Counted from the first letter of the stretch, positions 1 to 9,268 are shown. The stretch: 64,000 bases of DNA from Acidobacteriota bacterium (GCA_016710075.1 JADJLO010000015.1:150022-214021); one strand, 5' to 3'. Notes: generated by a model not told the origin, from the letters alone. Translations and numbers: made by a program.

Positions 1-315
1 GTTTGCTTTTACCAGCATCCCGGCCGATCCCGCTTTCTGCCCCGAAAACGAAAGTATCGTCTTGTTCATCCCCTTGCCCCGGATCGTCACATTGCTGATG
101 TTGAGCGAGAGCGTATTGTCGAACTGAAATTTCCCTTCAGGTAATTCCAGGACGCTGCCCGGCTTCACCTTGATCAACTCTTCCTGGAATTTTTTCACCA
201 AGGTCTCTTTTGTCAGCCCGCTTTCCGTCGATGGCCCATTTGTCGAACAGGAACTCAATAGCCCCATACCCGCCACTGCCAGCATTGTTACTGCAATCGT
301 TATGATTCTCTTCAT
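1..315 (-). CDS. parallel beta-helix repeat lipoprotein (N-terminal part, runs off window)
   Basis: Only the first 105 codons are in the window and the gene continues past base 1. The start is ATG at 315 behind an AGGCGG-like ribosome site. A hydrophobic signal peptide ends in a lipobox (LLSSC, Cys about residue 22), so the protein is probably a lipid-anchored envelope protein. The mature part contains VKPGSVLELPEGKFQF, NVTIRGKGMNKTILSF and GQKAGSAGML, the recurring turns at the start of right-handed parallel beta-helix proteins of the pectate-lyase superfamily. Substrate unknown. It is divergent from the tetR gene, and the two share an intergenic region with two TetR-type palindromes. Confidence 0.75.
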   Translation of the reverse strand, partial: MKRIITIAVTMLAVAGMGLLSSCSTNGPSTESGLTKETLVKKFQEELIKVKPGSVLELPEGKFQFDNTLSLNISNVTIRGKGMNKTILSFSGQKAGSAGMLVKAN

Positions 316-500
316 TTGCCCGCCTTTCGCCTCATTTTTCATTGTCATTGTTGGAGTTTGATTTATTGCCCTGCCTCACAAGCCTATCAAGATTCATCAA
401 CCGATGGCAATCATTTCCAGTTTCATTTATTGATTTCCTTCACCTTTGAATACAGTTTTTCATTTTCCTGCAACATTCTCGCCATTGATCTGCGTTACAT

Positions 501-516
501 GTAAGTAAGTGCTTAC
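501..516. promoter_or_regulatory. putative TetR-family operator, half-perfect copy
   Basis: GTAAGTAAGTGCTTAC has 5-base inverted arms (GTAAG/CTTAC) and matches the core of the stronger palindrome at 550-569. It lies about 130 bases upstream of tetR. The operator role is inferred from shape, duplication and position. Confidence 0.5.
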
Positions 517-549
517 AACCCGACCTTGCCCGCAGTCGAGAAATATGGT

Positions 550-569
550 AAGTAAGTGCATACTTACTT
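550..569. promoter_or_regulatory. putative TetR-family operator, perfect 8-bp arms
   Basis: AAGTAAGTGCATACTTACTT has perfect 8-base inverted arms around a 4-base centre, the usual geometry of TetR/AcrR operators. It lies 77 bases upstream of the tetR start and shares AAGTAAGTGC with the palindrome at 501-516. The sites probably autoregulate tetR with the efflux genes and may also control the divergent lipoprotein. Confidence 0.6.
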
Positions 570-646
570 GTGGCCGGTTTTCGGATTGAAGGAAGAGACA
601 AGTGAGGGAGACGTAAAACAGCTTGGATGATAAGAGATGATAAGAA

Positions 647-1339
647 ATGACATTTAACAAGAAGACGACAGAGATAGGGGAGATTCGAACGGCACCGAGG
701 ATGGCTGCTGAAGATCGAAGGCAGCAGATACTTGACATTGCGGTCAGGCTTTTTTCGCAAAAAGGGTTTCGCGGGACGACGACGAAGGAGATAGCGTTGG
801 CGGCGGGGGTCAACGAAGCGATCATCTTCAGGCATTTTGCGACCAAAGAAGAGTTATACAGGGCGATCATCGATCAGAATGCGAGTTCAGAGCAGATCAT
901 GACGCTGGAAAAAGAGTTGGATAAGGCGATGGAGGAGTCGGATGACCGCAGGGTATTTGAGATGGTGGCCTATCAGATGCTCGATTTTCATGGGGTTAAC
1001 GACTCAGCGATGAGGGTGATGATGTACAGCGCGCTCGAAGGGCATGAGCTGGCGGAGATAGTATTTCGGACACATATCACAGAGATGTTCAAAAAGCTGG
1101 CGGGGTATATCAAAAAGCGGACAAAAGATGGGGTATTTCAGAGTGTTGATGAGATGACGGCGGCAAGAAGCTTTGTTGGTATGGTCTTTTATCATGCGAT
1201 AGTCGGTAAATTTTACGGAAAATGCAGCCGGGATCTGCTGGATCTGGACAACCGCGAGGCGGCGGTGAGATTTACGGATATTTTTCTGGCGTCGATGACG
1301 AATCTTTCATTCAATCTGAATAAAGCGAAACGAAAATAA
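647..1339 (+). CDS. TetR/AcrR family transcriptional regulator
   Basis: This 230-residue protein has the family's usual size. The N-terminal helix-turn-helix lies at about residues 24-70: RQQILDIAVRLFSQKGF, then TTTKEIA and AGVNEAIIFRHFATKEEL. The helical C-terminal part (about 75-230) would bind ligand and dimerise. The predicted start is ATG at 647; Met19 (base 701), right before the HTH, is an alternative because neither start has a strong ribosome site. The gene is 83 bases upstream of an RND adaptor gene in the same direction, so it is probably the local efflux repressor. Two TetR-like palindromes lie upstream. The inducer is unknown. Confidence 0.93.
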   Translation: MTFNKKTTEIGEIRTAPRMAAEDRRQQILDIAVRLFSQKGFRGTTTKEIALAAGVNEAIIFRHFATKEELYRAIIDQNASSEQIMTLEKELDKAMEESDDRRVFEMVAYQMLDFHGVNDSAMRVMMYSALEGHELAEIVFRTHITEMFKKLAGYIKKRTKDGVFQSVDEMTAARSFVGMVFYHAIVGKFYGKCSRDLLDLDNREAAVRFTDIFLASMTNLSFNLNKAKRK

Positions 1340-1422
1340 AATAATGAACCGAGGACCTGGAAGGTCTACGGATCTGGTGGATCGGGATTGAGCCATAATT
1401 ATTAAATGAGAAGGGGAAATAA

Positions 1423-2721
1423 ATGAGGGAGAGATCTTCATTACTGGAGAGTGAGATGACGGTGAAAAATGGTGTAGAGCAATCATTGACCGGCAGGCGC
1501 AGGCGGGTTTGGGCAATAGGTCTGATTGGGTTGGTGGGGATACTCGTCCTGGGGGTTGCGGTCGGCCGCTTTATGGCAGGCAAATCTGATCAGTCGAAGG
1601 CGGCAGCGGCGCCGGCTGCGGCTACGGCGACTCCGGAGCCTTTGGTTGAGGTGACCACAGTTGCAGCCATTACGCGGAATTTGCAGCGGAGCGTTGAGGT
1701 AGTGGGATCGCTGGCGGCCGACGAAGAAGTGGTAATTGCGTCGCAGGCGGCAGGCGAGCTGGCGCAACTCAACGTGGATTTTGGCAGCTTCATTACACAG
1801 GGACAGACCATTGCGATCATCGACCAGCGGGATGCCAAGCTCAAGGTCGAGCAGGCCGAGGCCACGCTCAAACAGACAATGGCTCGTCTCGGCATGAAAG
1901 AAGGAGAGAAGTTCGATCCGCTTCAGGCTGCTGATGTAAAGGTGGCAAAGGCTGCCCTTGACTGGGCGAAGCTGGACCTGGACCGCGCCGCGAAGCTGAT
2001 TGAAAACGGCGACATCTCAAGATCCGTTTACGATCAGGCGATGATCAACCACAATTCGGCACAGGCGCGCTATCAGGCTGCAGCCGATGCCATCAATCAG
2101 CAGCTTGCGCTCCTCGAACAGCAGCGCGCATCGCTGGCGCTGGCTAAAAAAGCGATAACCGACACGGTAGTGCGAGCGCCGATCAGTGGAGCTGTCAAGG
2201 AGAAGTTCGCCTCCAAAGGCACCTATCTTCCCGTCAACGGAAAGATCGTGACGATAGTCAGGATAAACCCGCTGCGTCTTCGTGCGGACATACCGGAGTA
2301 TGCCGCCGGATCGGTTCGAGTGGGCCAGACCATCAATCTCTCTGTCGATTCATTTCCGAACCGCACCTTCAGCGGCAAGGTGGCGCGCATCGGACCTTCA
2401 CTAAACGAGCAGACACGGGCGCTGACGGTCGAGGCGGCAGTCACCAATCCAGGTAATATCCTGCGTCCCGGCATGTTTGCCAAATCCAGACTGATTACCG
2501 CGGCTGATGCAAAAGCTGTCATGGTACCGATGAAAGCCGTTCTTACGGTCGCCGGATTGAACAAGTTGTTTGTCATCGAAAACGGCAAAGCGACAGAACG
2601 CCTGGTCAAATTGGGCGACAACGACGGCGACCTGGTAGAGATCAGGGAAGGGCTCAAAGAGGGCGAGATGGTTGCCTCCAGCAACCAGGATAAGCTCCAT
2701 TCAGGAACCCCGGTCAGGTAG
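1423..2721 (+). CDS. RND efflux periplasmic adaptor (membrane fusion protein)
   Basis: The 432-residue HlyD/AcrA-type adaptor links the inner-membrane pump to the TolC channel. One N-terminal membrane anchor (about residues 28-50) follows an Arg-rich stretch. Then come the barrel-sandwich first half (VVIASQAAGELAQL), an alpha-hairpin rich in Ala/Gln (about 145-240), the second lipoyl half (DTVVRAPISGAVKEKF) and beta-barrel and membrane-proximal domains. The ATG at 1423 follows GAGAAGGGGAAATAA, a good ribosome site; Met12 is possible. It is the second gene of the tetR-adaptor-pump-enzyme-tolC series. Its stop is immediately followed by a 14-bp tandem repeat. Confidence 0.95.
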   Translation: MRERSSLLESEMTVKNGVEQSLTGRRRRVWAIGLIGLVGILVLGVAVGRFMAGKSDQSKAAAAPAAATATPEPLVEVTTVAAITRNLQRSVEVVGSLAADEEVVIASQAAGELAQLNVDFGSFITQGQTIAIIDQRDAKLKVEQAEATLKQTMARLGMKEGEKFDPLQAADVKVAKAALDWAKLDLDRAAKLIENGDISRSVYDQAMINHNSAQARYQAAADAINQQLALLEQQRASLALAKKAITDTVVRAPISGAVKEKFASKGTYLPVNGKIVTIVRINPLRLRADIPEYAAGSVRVGQTINLSVDSFPNRTFSGKVARIGPSLNEQTRALTVEAAVTNPGNILRPGMFAKSRLITAADAKAVMVPMKAVLTVAGLNKLFVIENGKATERLVKLGDNDGDLVEIREGLKEGEMVASSNQDKLHSGTPVR

Positions 2722-2776
2722 GCATGGAGTTCCGCGCATGGAGTTCCGCGCATGGAGTTCCGCCTTCAGGCGGAAC
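2722..2776. repeat. three tandem 14-bp repeats plus palindromic tail (family B)
   Basis: GCATGGAGTTCCGC occurs three times without a mismatch at 2722-2735, 2736-2749 and 2750-2763, followed by CTTCAGGCGGAAC. The last unit and tail form a GTTCCGCC/GGCGGAAC hairpin. It fills much of the 96-base gap between adaptor and pump genes. The same element recurs at 57158-57250. Confidence 0.9.
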
Positions 2777-2817
2777 GGTTAAATCCGAACTACATGCTCA
2801 GACAGTAGGAGACGTTG

Positions 2818-5800
2818 ATGCAGAAATTAGCTGAAATTTGCGTAAAAAGGCCTGTCTTCGCCACGATGCTCATCATGACGCTGGTGGTGCTGGGCATCTA
2901 TTCATACAACCGGCTGACGGTTGAGAGGTTCCCTCGGGTCGAATTTCCGACAATCACGGTGATCACACAGCTGCGGGGCGCGGCTCCGCAGGAGGTAGAG
3001 ACTGAAGTCACCGACAAGATTGAGGAAGCGCTGAACACGATCAGCGGGATTGAAGAGTTGCGTTCGACCTCGTCGGAAGGCGTATCGCTGGTCTTTGTCA
3101 GCTTCGTACTCGAGCGTGATCTCGATTCGGCCGCCCAGGATGTGCGTGACAAGATCAATACAGTCCTTCCGTTGTTGCCGAAAACGATCGAGCAGCCCGT
3201 GATTCAGAGGCTGGATCCGGATTCCTCGCCGATCATGACTCTGGCGCTTTCTTCGACACGATCGATCAGAGAGACTACTGAATTTGCAGACAAGGTGCTC
3301 AGACGACAGATCGAATCGATCACGGGAGTCGGTCAGGTTCAGATCATTGGTGGCCGTAAACGTCAGATCAATGTACAGCTCAATGGCGACAAGCTCAGAG
3401 CCTACAACCTGACAGTGGCGCAGGTCTCTTTGGCGCTGCAGGCTCAGAACCTCGAAGTGCCTGGAGGAAGAGTCGAACAGGCCGATCGAACGCTGACTTT
3501 GAGGACGCTGGGCAGGCTCCAGTCCCCGGCGGAGTTCAACAACATAGTCGTGGCCAATCGTGCGGGTTACCCGATCAAAATTTCCGATGTCGGGTATACG
3601 GAAGACGGCGAGGAGGAGGAGCTATCGGCCGGCCGTATTAACGATACTACAACCGTGCTGCTGCAGATTCGCCGCCAGTCCGGAACCAATACGGTCGATG
3701 TCATCGACGGGATCAAGGGACGCCTAGATGAGTTGAAGAAGTCGATACCAGGTGGCTATGAGATCAAGATTGTCCGCGATCAGTCGGCGTTCATACTCGC
3801 TTCTTTCCACACAATTCGTGAACACCTGATTCTGGGCTCGATCCTCGCCGCTCTGGTGGTGCTGATCTTCATGCAGAATATTCGCGCCACGCTGATAGCG
3901 GCGATTTCGATTCCAACATCCATCATCGCGACATTTGCTGCGATGGATTATGCGGGCATCACGCTCAACGGTCCCTCGATGCTCGGTCTGACCCTTTCAG
4001 TCGGCATCGTCATCGATGACGCCATTGTCGTGCTGGAAAACATCTTCCGCTTCATCGAGGAAAAAGGCTACGAGTCCTTCCGTGCGGCAATTGAAGCGAC
4101 GAAAGAGATCGGCATGGCCGTCATGGCGACAACGCTGTCACTGGTGGTCATTTTTCTGCCGGTAGCTTTTATGCCGAGCGTGGCCGGAAAGTTTTTCAAA
4201 AGCGTTGCCTTGACCATGGCATTTGCCATTATGGTCTCGCTGCTTGTCAGCTTCACCCTGACACCAATGCTCAGCGCCCGTCTTTACCGTAACTATCGCG
4301 AAAAATTGAAGGGAAAAGGCGGCCATTCCGGCGATAAGAACTTCATCATGAGAGGGCTTGATCGCGGATACACGAAGATCCTCAATTTTTCGCTGCACCA
4401 TCGATGGATGGTCGTCACGCTCGCAATCCTGGTGATTATCTCGATCGTTCCGCTGTTTATGTCTGTCGGCAAGGACTTCTTCCCAGAGGACGATCAGGGG
4501 GAGTTTGAGATTTCAATGCGTGCACCTGAAGGCACATCGTTGCAGGCTACGCTGGCGATTGCCCAGAAGGTGGCAGCCGATGTGCGCAAATTGCCGCATG
4601 TGGACTACACGCTCACGACCATCGGGGACGATCAGCAGCAAACGACCAATCTGGCGAAAGTCTATGTCAGACTGACGCCGCTTGAGACACGAAAACTCAA
4701 TCAGTTCGAGATCATGGGGAAAGCCCGTGATGAGGTTTTACCGAGGTACAAGCAGAATAACCTGCGGGCGGTTGTCAGCACGGTGGCAAGTATTGGAGGC
4801 AGTTCGCAGCAGAATGCCGCCGTGGCGTTTATGATTCAGGGGCCTGATCTTGAAAAGCTTTCGGAATATTCGAACACGCTGCTCAACAAGATCAAGCAGA
4901 TGCCGGGGATTGTCGATGCGGATTCCTCTCTGATCCTCGGAAAACCGGAACTCAAGGTCAGCATCGATCGGGCAAAATCTGCCGATCTCGGAGTCAATCC
5001 GGCCGATATAGCCCAGAGCCTGCGTCTGCTGGTCGGCGGCGATCAGGTTTCGACCTATAACGAAGGCGGCGAGCAATATGAAGTTCATATCCGGGCTGAC
5101 GAGGGGTTCAGAACGGATGCCGAGGGAATCAGGCTGCTCAATGTGCCCTCGACCCGGCTGGGCAGCATCGGTCTGGACAATATCATCAAGCTTCAGGAGT
5201 CGAGCGGGCCGACGCAGATCGAGCGTGTCTCGCGGCAGCGCCAGGTGATGCTGACCGCTAACCTCAAGCCGGGATTTTCACAGAGCACCATCATTGAACT
5301 TCTCAATAAAGAAATTAAATCCATGAAGATGCCTGCCGATTATGTGACGGGACTCGCCGGTCGAACAAAAGAGCTCGGTAAGACGATGAAGGGTTTCGTG
5401 GTCGCGTTCCTTCTCTCGATCATATTCATGTATATCGTGCTGGCCGCTCAATTCGAGTCATTCATTCATCCCGTGACGGTCCTTCTGGCATTGCCGCTGA
5501 GCATGCCGTTTGCGATTTTTTCCCTGGTTCTTGCGGGGCAGTCATTCAACATGTTCACCGCGCTCGGATTGCTGGTCCTGTTCGGAATGGTCAAGAAGAA
5601 TTCGATTCTGCAGATCGACCATGCCAACGGCCTGAGGGCGAAAGGCATGGAGCGCCACCTCGCTCTGGTTCAATCGAGTCGCGACCGCTTGCGTCCGATT
5701 CTCATGACCACCATAGCCTTCGTCGCCGGCATGACGCCACTGGCCATAAGCAAGGGCTCGGGAGCTGGAATCAATCGATCCACTTCGGTCGTGGTCATAG

Positions 5801-5988
5801 GAGGCCAGACGCTTTGCCTGCTTCTGACTCTGATCGTCACTCCGGTGGCCTATTCACTATTCGATGATGCGGTCAATTCGACCATCTGGGGCGAATTGCG
5901 GCAAGTGCCGCAGCGATTGCCGCTTCGGCCCGGCGCAGGACAACTGCGGCTGTCTCGTCGTTGTTCGGAACCTTCGGCAAATGATTGA
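2818..5988 (+). CDS. RND multidrug efflux pump, HAE1/AcrB type (C-terminus probably frameshifted)
   Basis: The inner-membrane proton-driven pump has about 1056 residues, normal for AcrB relatives. Translation most likely begins at ATG 2818, after TAGGAGACGTTG, giving MQKLAEICVKRPVFATMLI. Two halves each contain a large periplasmic loop and a membrane bundle. GIVIDDAIVVLEN carries the paired Asp of the proton relay, and FGMVKKNSILQIDHAN carries the relay Lys. The last 30 residues are Arg/Pro-rich and unlike the family. If one G is restored in the G run at 5888-5891, the reading becomes TIWGRIAASAAA and ends AVSSLFGTFGK at 5984, a more natural end. A missing base is therefore likely. Confidence 0.95.
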   Translation: MQKLAEICVKRPVFATMLIMTLVVLGIYSYNRLTVERFPRVEFPTITVITQLRGAAPQEVETEVTDKIEEALNTISGIEELRSTSSEGVSLVFVSFVLERDLDSAAQDVRDKINTVLPLLPKTIEQPVIQRLDPDSSPIMTLALSSTRSIRETTEFADKVLRRQIESITGVGQVQIIGGRKRQINVQLNGDKLRAYNLTVAQVSLALQAQNLEVPGGRVEQADRTLTLRTLGRLQSPAEFNNIVVANRAGYPIKISDVGYTEDGEEEELSAGRINDTTTVLLQIRRQSGTNTVDVIDGIKGRLDELKKSIPGGYEIKIVRDQSAFILASFHTIREHLILGSILAALVVLIFMQNIRATLIAAISIPTSIIATFAAMDYAGITLNGPSMLGLTLSVGIVIDDAIVVLENIFRFIEEKGYESFRAAIEATKEIGMAVMATTLSLVVIFLPVAFMPSVAGKFFKSVALTMAFAIMVSLLVSFTLTPMLSARLYRNYREKLKGKGGHSGDKNFIMRGLDRGYTKILNFSLHHRWMVVTLAILVIISIVPLFMSVGKDFFPEDDQGEFEISMRAPEGTSLQATLAIAQKVAADVRKLPHVDYTLTTIGDDQQQTTNLAKVYVRLTPLETRKLNQFEIMGKARDEVLPRYKQNNLRAVVSTVASIGGSSQQNAAVAFMIQGPDLEKLSEYSNTLLNKIKQMPGIVDADSSLILGKPELKVSIDRAKSADLGVNPADIAQSLRLLVGGDQVSTYNEGGEQYEVHIRADEGFRTDAEGIRLLNVPSTRLGSIGLDNIIKLQESSGPTQIERVSRQRQVMLTANLKPGFSQSTIIELLNKEIKSMKMPADYVTGLAGRTKELGKTMKGFVVAFLLSIIFMYIVLAAQFESFIHPVTVLLALPLSMPFAIFSLVLAGQSFNMFTALGLLVLFGMVKKNSILQIDHANGLRAKGMERHLALVQSSRDRLRPILMTTIAFVAGMTPLAISKGSGAGINRSTSVVVIGGQTLCLLLTLIVTPVAYSLFDDAVNSTIWGELRQVPQRLPLRPGAGQLRLSRRCSEPSAND

Positions 5989-6008
5989 TTGAAGGGGAGA
6001 AACAGAAA

Positions 6009-6968
6009 ATGGCAATTTATCTCACGGAACGCGATGTCGCGGAGCTGCTGACGATGGATGACGTGCTGCCGGCAGTCGAGGAGGCGTTCAGACTGCAGGC
6101 AAGAGGCGATGCCGTCAATGAATCGCGTCGACGCGTTCGCACGGCGGGTTCAGTGTTGCAGGTGATGAGCGGAGGAGTCGCCAATTTCGCCGAATTCAAG
6201 GGATTGCTGGGTTTGAAATCGTACACTGTGACCCGCTTCGGCGCCCGGTTTTATGTTTCTCTGTTCAGCGCCGAGACCGGCGAGCTGCTGGCCTTCATCG
6301 AAGCCGACAAACTCGGCCAGATGCGCACCGGCGCGGCCTCCGGCATCGCCACTAAATTCCTGGCCAGGAAAGACGCAAGGACTGTAGGTATTTATGGAAC
6401 CGGATGGCAGGCCCGAGCTCAGCTCGAAGCCGTCTTGAAAGTCCGCAGCATCGAAACCGTCCTGGCCTATAGCCGCAAGCCTGAAAATCGAGAGAAATTC
6501 TGCGCTGAAATGAGCGGTCTTGCGGGCGGTACCAGTTTCTTTCCGGTCGCCAATCCGGAAGAAGCGGCCGCGGCCGATATTCTGATCACTATTACCAGCT
6601 CCCGCGAACCGGTTCTGCTCGGTGAATGGTTGAAACCCGGCGCTCATATCAATGCCGCCGGCGGAAACTCGATCCTCCGTCGCGAGATCGACGATCAGGC
6701 GATTATCCGATCGTCGATCGTTACTGTCGATTCGATCGATCAGGCGAAAATCGAAGCCGGAGAGTTCGTCTCCGCCGTCGAGAAAGGCCTGCTCATCTGG
6801 GAGCGCGTCAGAGAGCTTAAATATGTCGTCAGCGGTGATATGCATGGACGCACCAGTAATCAGGACATCACGCTTTTCAAGTCTCTCGGCATTGCTATCG
6901 AGGACATCACCACTGCCGGAGTTTTGTATAGAAAAGCAGTGGAGCAAAAGAAGGGGAGGGAGTTGTAA
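6009..6968 (+). CDS. ornithine cyclodeaminase / mu-crystallin family enzyme
   Basis: This 319-residue protein belongs to the OCD/mu-crystallin/archaeal alanine dehydrogenase family, NAD(P)-dependent enzymes acting on amino or imino acids. RTGAASGIATKFLA is the substrate-domain helix, GIYGTGWQARAQLEAV the dinucleotide-binding turn, and GAHINAAGGNS the conserved loop near the active site. ATG 6009 is preferred over an in-frame start at 5985 because GAAGGGGAG lies just upstream. It sits between the pump gene and tolC, with a gap to tolC of 4 bases, so it is cotranscribed with an efflux system, which is unusual. The exact reaction cannot be told from sequence. Confidence 0.88.
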   Translation: MAIYLTERDVAELLTMDDVLPAVEEAFRLQARGDAVNESRRRVRTAGSVLQVMSGGVANFAEFKGLLGLKSYTVTRFGARFYVSLFSAETGELLAFIEADKLGQMRTGAASGIATKFLARKDARTVGIYGTGWQARAQLEAVLKVRSIETVLAYSRKPENREKFCAEMSGLAGGTSFFPVANPEEAAAADILITITSSREPVLLGEWLKPGAHINAAGGNSILRREIDDQAIIRSSIVTVDSIDQAKIEAGEFVSAVEKGLLIWERVRELKYVVSGDMHGRTSNQDITLFKSLGIAIEDITTAGVLYRKAVEQKKGREL

Positions 6969-6972
6969 AAAA

Positions 6973-8664
6973 ATGAATAGAATCAATAAAATCTTGCTGC
7001 AGGCGGTATCGCTTACATTATTGCTTTCGGTTACGGCAATTGGTCAGGTTGCACAAAAGCCTGTGCAGAAAGCGGAATTGACCAGGGTTGGAGTCGACAA
7101 GGCGAAAAGGATCAGCCTGACGCTGCGCGATGCTCTGACGATGGCTCTTGAGAATAACCGTGACATCGAAGTCGAGAGGCTCAACGTTCAGATGACCGAT
7201 TTCGATCTTGCCGCTTCCCGGGGATTTTATGATCCGGCGCTGACTGCCAGCATCTTTTATGATCGCCGAAATACGCCGGTGGCAAATCCGCTGGCCGGCG
7301 GACAGAACGGCGGACTTCTGACGGATAATGTCACCGGCAATATGTCGCTTTCTCAGCGGCTTCAGCACCAGGGAGGATTACTGCAGGCGACGTTCAATAA
7401 CGACCGTGCGACAACTCAGAACGTCTTCAATGCCATCAACCCCCAGTTCACTTCGAGTCTCAATATCAGCTACACCCAGCCGCTCTGGCGCAATCGCGTG
7501 ACCGATCAGGGCCGGCGCCAGATTCTGATCAACAAGAAGAAGCTGGATATTTCAGATGCGCAATTCAGGCAACGAGCGATAGAGATCATTTCACAGGTTC
7601 AGCGCGCATACTGGGATCTTGTTTTCGCCCGGCGCGATTACGAGATCAAAAGCGAATCGGTCGATCTGGCGAGAACTCAATTGAAGCATAACGAGCGACT
7701 GGTTGAAGCCGGCTCACTGGCGCCCGCCGATATCATTTCTGCCCGTGTCGAACTCGAACGCCGCAATGATGAGTCCGAAGCGACAATCGACGCCATTCAA
7801 AGGGCTGAAAATTCCTTGAAATCCCTCATGCTTCAACCGGTAAATTCGGAGGAATGGCAGTCAGAGCTGGTCCCCGTCGAAACGCCGCAGATTGACACGA
7901 CCAGTCAGATGCCCCTCCCGGACGCCGTCCGGCTCGCTTTTCAAAACCGCCCCGAAATGGAACAGTACAGGCTCAAAGGCGAACTGAACAAGATCGACCT
8001 GGATTTTTTCAGGAATCAGACAAAGCCGCAGATAGATTTCGTCGTCAACTACGGTACTGTCGGTGTTGCCGGTGATCCCCGGACGGAAGCAAACTTCTTC
8101 ACCCAGTCGAACCTGCTGCTGACTCAGCGGGTGAACGACCTGTCTCGACTCTCCGGGCTACCGCTTCTGCCTATAACTGACGCTACTCCGCTCCCAGCCT
8201 TCATTATCGGAGGCAATGGACAGAGCCTTGCCAATCTGTTCAAAAATGACTTCCGAACATGGCGCGTCGGATTGAACATCAATCTTCCGATTCGTAACCG
8301 CACGGCTCTGGCACAATTAGGCAGGGCGGCGGCTGAGGGTAAACAAATCAATGTCCAGAAGCAGAAACTCGAACAGAATATCGAAGTAGAGGTGAGAAAT
8401 GCACTTCAGGCGGTCGAGACTTCACGCCGCCGCGTCGAGGCTGCCACGAATTCCCGGATCAATGCCGAACTCCAGTATCAGAGCGAAGAACGCAAATTCG
8501 ATGCCGGACAGTCAACCAATTTCTTCGTTCTCGATCGCCAGAATGCGCTCTCCGCTGCGCGCGGCAGGGAACTCAAGGCTCTCACCGATTACACTAAAGC
8601 TGTTGCCGAACTTCAAAGGGTCATGTCAACCACACTCTCCAGTAATAATGTTTCGGTAAAGTAA
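6973..8664 (+). CDS. TolC family outer membrane efflux protein
   Basis: The 563-residue outer-membrane channel completes the tripartite efflux system. The start is ATG 6973, because it gives a signal peptide (MNRINKILLQAVSLTLLLS, cleavage near AIGQ); longer in-frame versions overlap the preceding gene. Two OEP repeats follow, with long coiled helices typical of the periplasmic tunnel (for example SQVQRAYWDLVFARRDYEI and VEVRNALQAVETSRRRVEA). The C-terminal helix contains FDAGQSTNFFVLDRQNAL, a usual TolC signature. The start is 4 bases after the cyclodeaminase stop, so the two are very probably translated from one message. Confidence 0.94.
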   Translation: MNRINKILLQAVSLTLLLSVTAIGQVAQKPVQKAELTRVGVDKAKRISLTLRDALTMALENNRDIEVERLNVQMTDFDLAASRGFYDPALTASIFYDRRNTPVANPLAGGQNGGLLTDNVTGNMSLSQRLQHQGGLLQATFNNDRATTQNVFNAINPQFTSSLNISYTQPLWRNRVTDQGRRQILINKKKLDISDAQFRQRAIEIISQVQRAYWDLVFARRDYEIKSESVDLARTQLKHNERLVEAGSLAPADIISARVELERRNDESEATIDAIQRAENSLKSLMLQPVNSEEWQSELVPVETPQIDTTSQMPLPDAVRLAFQNRPEMEQYRLKGELNKIDLDFFRNQTKPQIDFVVNYGTVGVAGDPRTEANFFTQSNLLLTQRVNDLSRLSGLPLLPITDATPLPAFIIGGNGQSLANLFKNDFRTWRVGLNINLPIRNRTALAQLGRAAAEGKQINVQKQKLEQNIEVEVRNALQAVETSRRRVEAATNSRINAELQYQSEERKFDAGQSTNFFVLDRQNALSAARGRELKALTDYTKAVAELQRVMSTTLSSNNVSVK

Positions 8665-8768
8665 ATCGGTCAAAAGCGGTTTTCAGGTTTCGAGTTTCAG
8701 ATTTTCAAGGTAAAGTTTAAAATCTTATCGGATTCATAATAATAATCTCAGGAGAGTAAACCGGCTAT

Positions 8769-9221
8769 ATGTCAGAAGAAAACCAGTCAGGTTTTAAGGT
8801 CACAGACCGAAGACTTTTTAAACCGGATGGAACCATGCGTGAGGACTTGCCCGCGCAGGAAGAGAGGCAGGAGCTTCCACCGGCTGTTGTACTGCCGACT
8901 TCCCCGGCTCCGGCGCAGGAGCACTCGATCGCGCCGGATGGATACCTGGATGAAGATGATCCCAACGCCATGCCTGAGCAGACTATGTTCACTGAATTCC
9001 TTATGGGCATTGCATCTTCAGCTTTCATCTATCTCGGTCTTGTTGAACATCCGGCCACCGGCAAACGGCAGGTCGATCTGATGGCTGCAAAAGAATCGAT
9101 CGATATGCTGAGCATGCTCAGGGACAAGACCAGAGGCAATCTGACCGGCGGTGAAGAGCGATTTTTCGAGGAAATTCTCTCCGATCTGCGCATGCAGTTT
9201 GTCTCGATGAGAAAGCAGTGA
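8769..9221 (+). CDS. DUF1844 domain-containing protein
   Basis: This 150-residue soluble protein has a variable Pro/Glu-rich first half (residues 1-70) and a conserved DUF1844 helical domain at about 72-150 (FTEFLMGIASSAFIYLGL, VDLMAAKESIDMLSML, RFFEEILSDLRMQFV). DUF1844 proteins are common in Acidobacteriota and Deltaproteobacteria and their role is unknown. An AGGAGAGTA ribosome site lies about 11 bases before the ATG. The next gene begins 47 bases downstream in the same direction. Confidence 0.88.
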   Translation: MSEENQSGFKVTDRRLFKPDGTMREDLPAQEERQELPPAVVLPTSPAPAQEHSIAPDGYLDEDDPNAMPEQTMFTEFLMGIASSAFIYLGLVEHPATGKRQVDLMAAKESIDMLSMLRDKTRGNLTGGEERFFEEILSDLRMQFVSMRKQ

Positions 9222-9268
9222 TGCCCTGTGACTGGCCGTATCCAGCTCCAATCTCCAATTAATCAGAG

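Larger units (their letters stand above)
316..646. other. divergent intergenic region between lipoprotein and tetR genes
   Basis: This 331-base AT-rich stretch holds no convincing gene. It contains two related palindromes (listed separately) and must hold the promoters of both divergent genes. I could not assign -35/-10 boxes with confidence. Confidence 0.6.

Noticed and set aside
6652..6972. An upstream extension of the TolC frame by about 107 codons
   Set aside because: It overlaps the well-supported cyclodeaminase gene in another frame; the start at 6973 gives a proper signal peptide.
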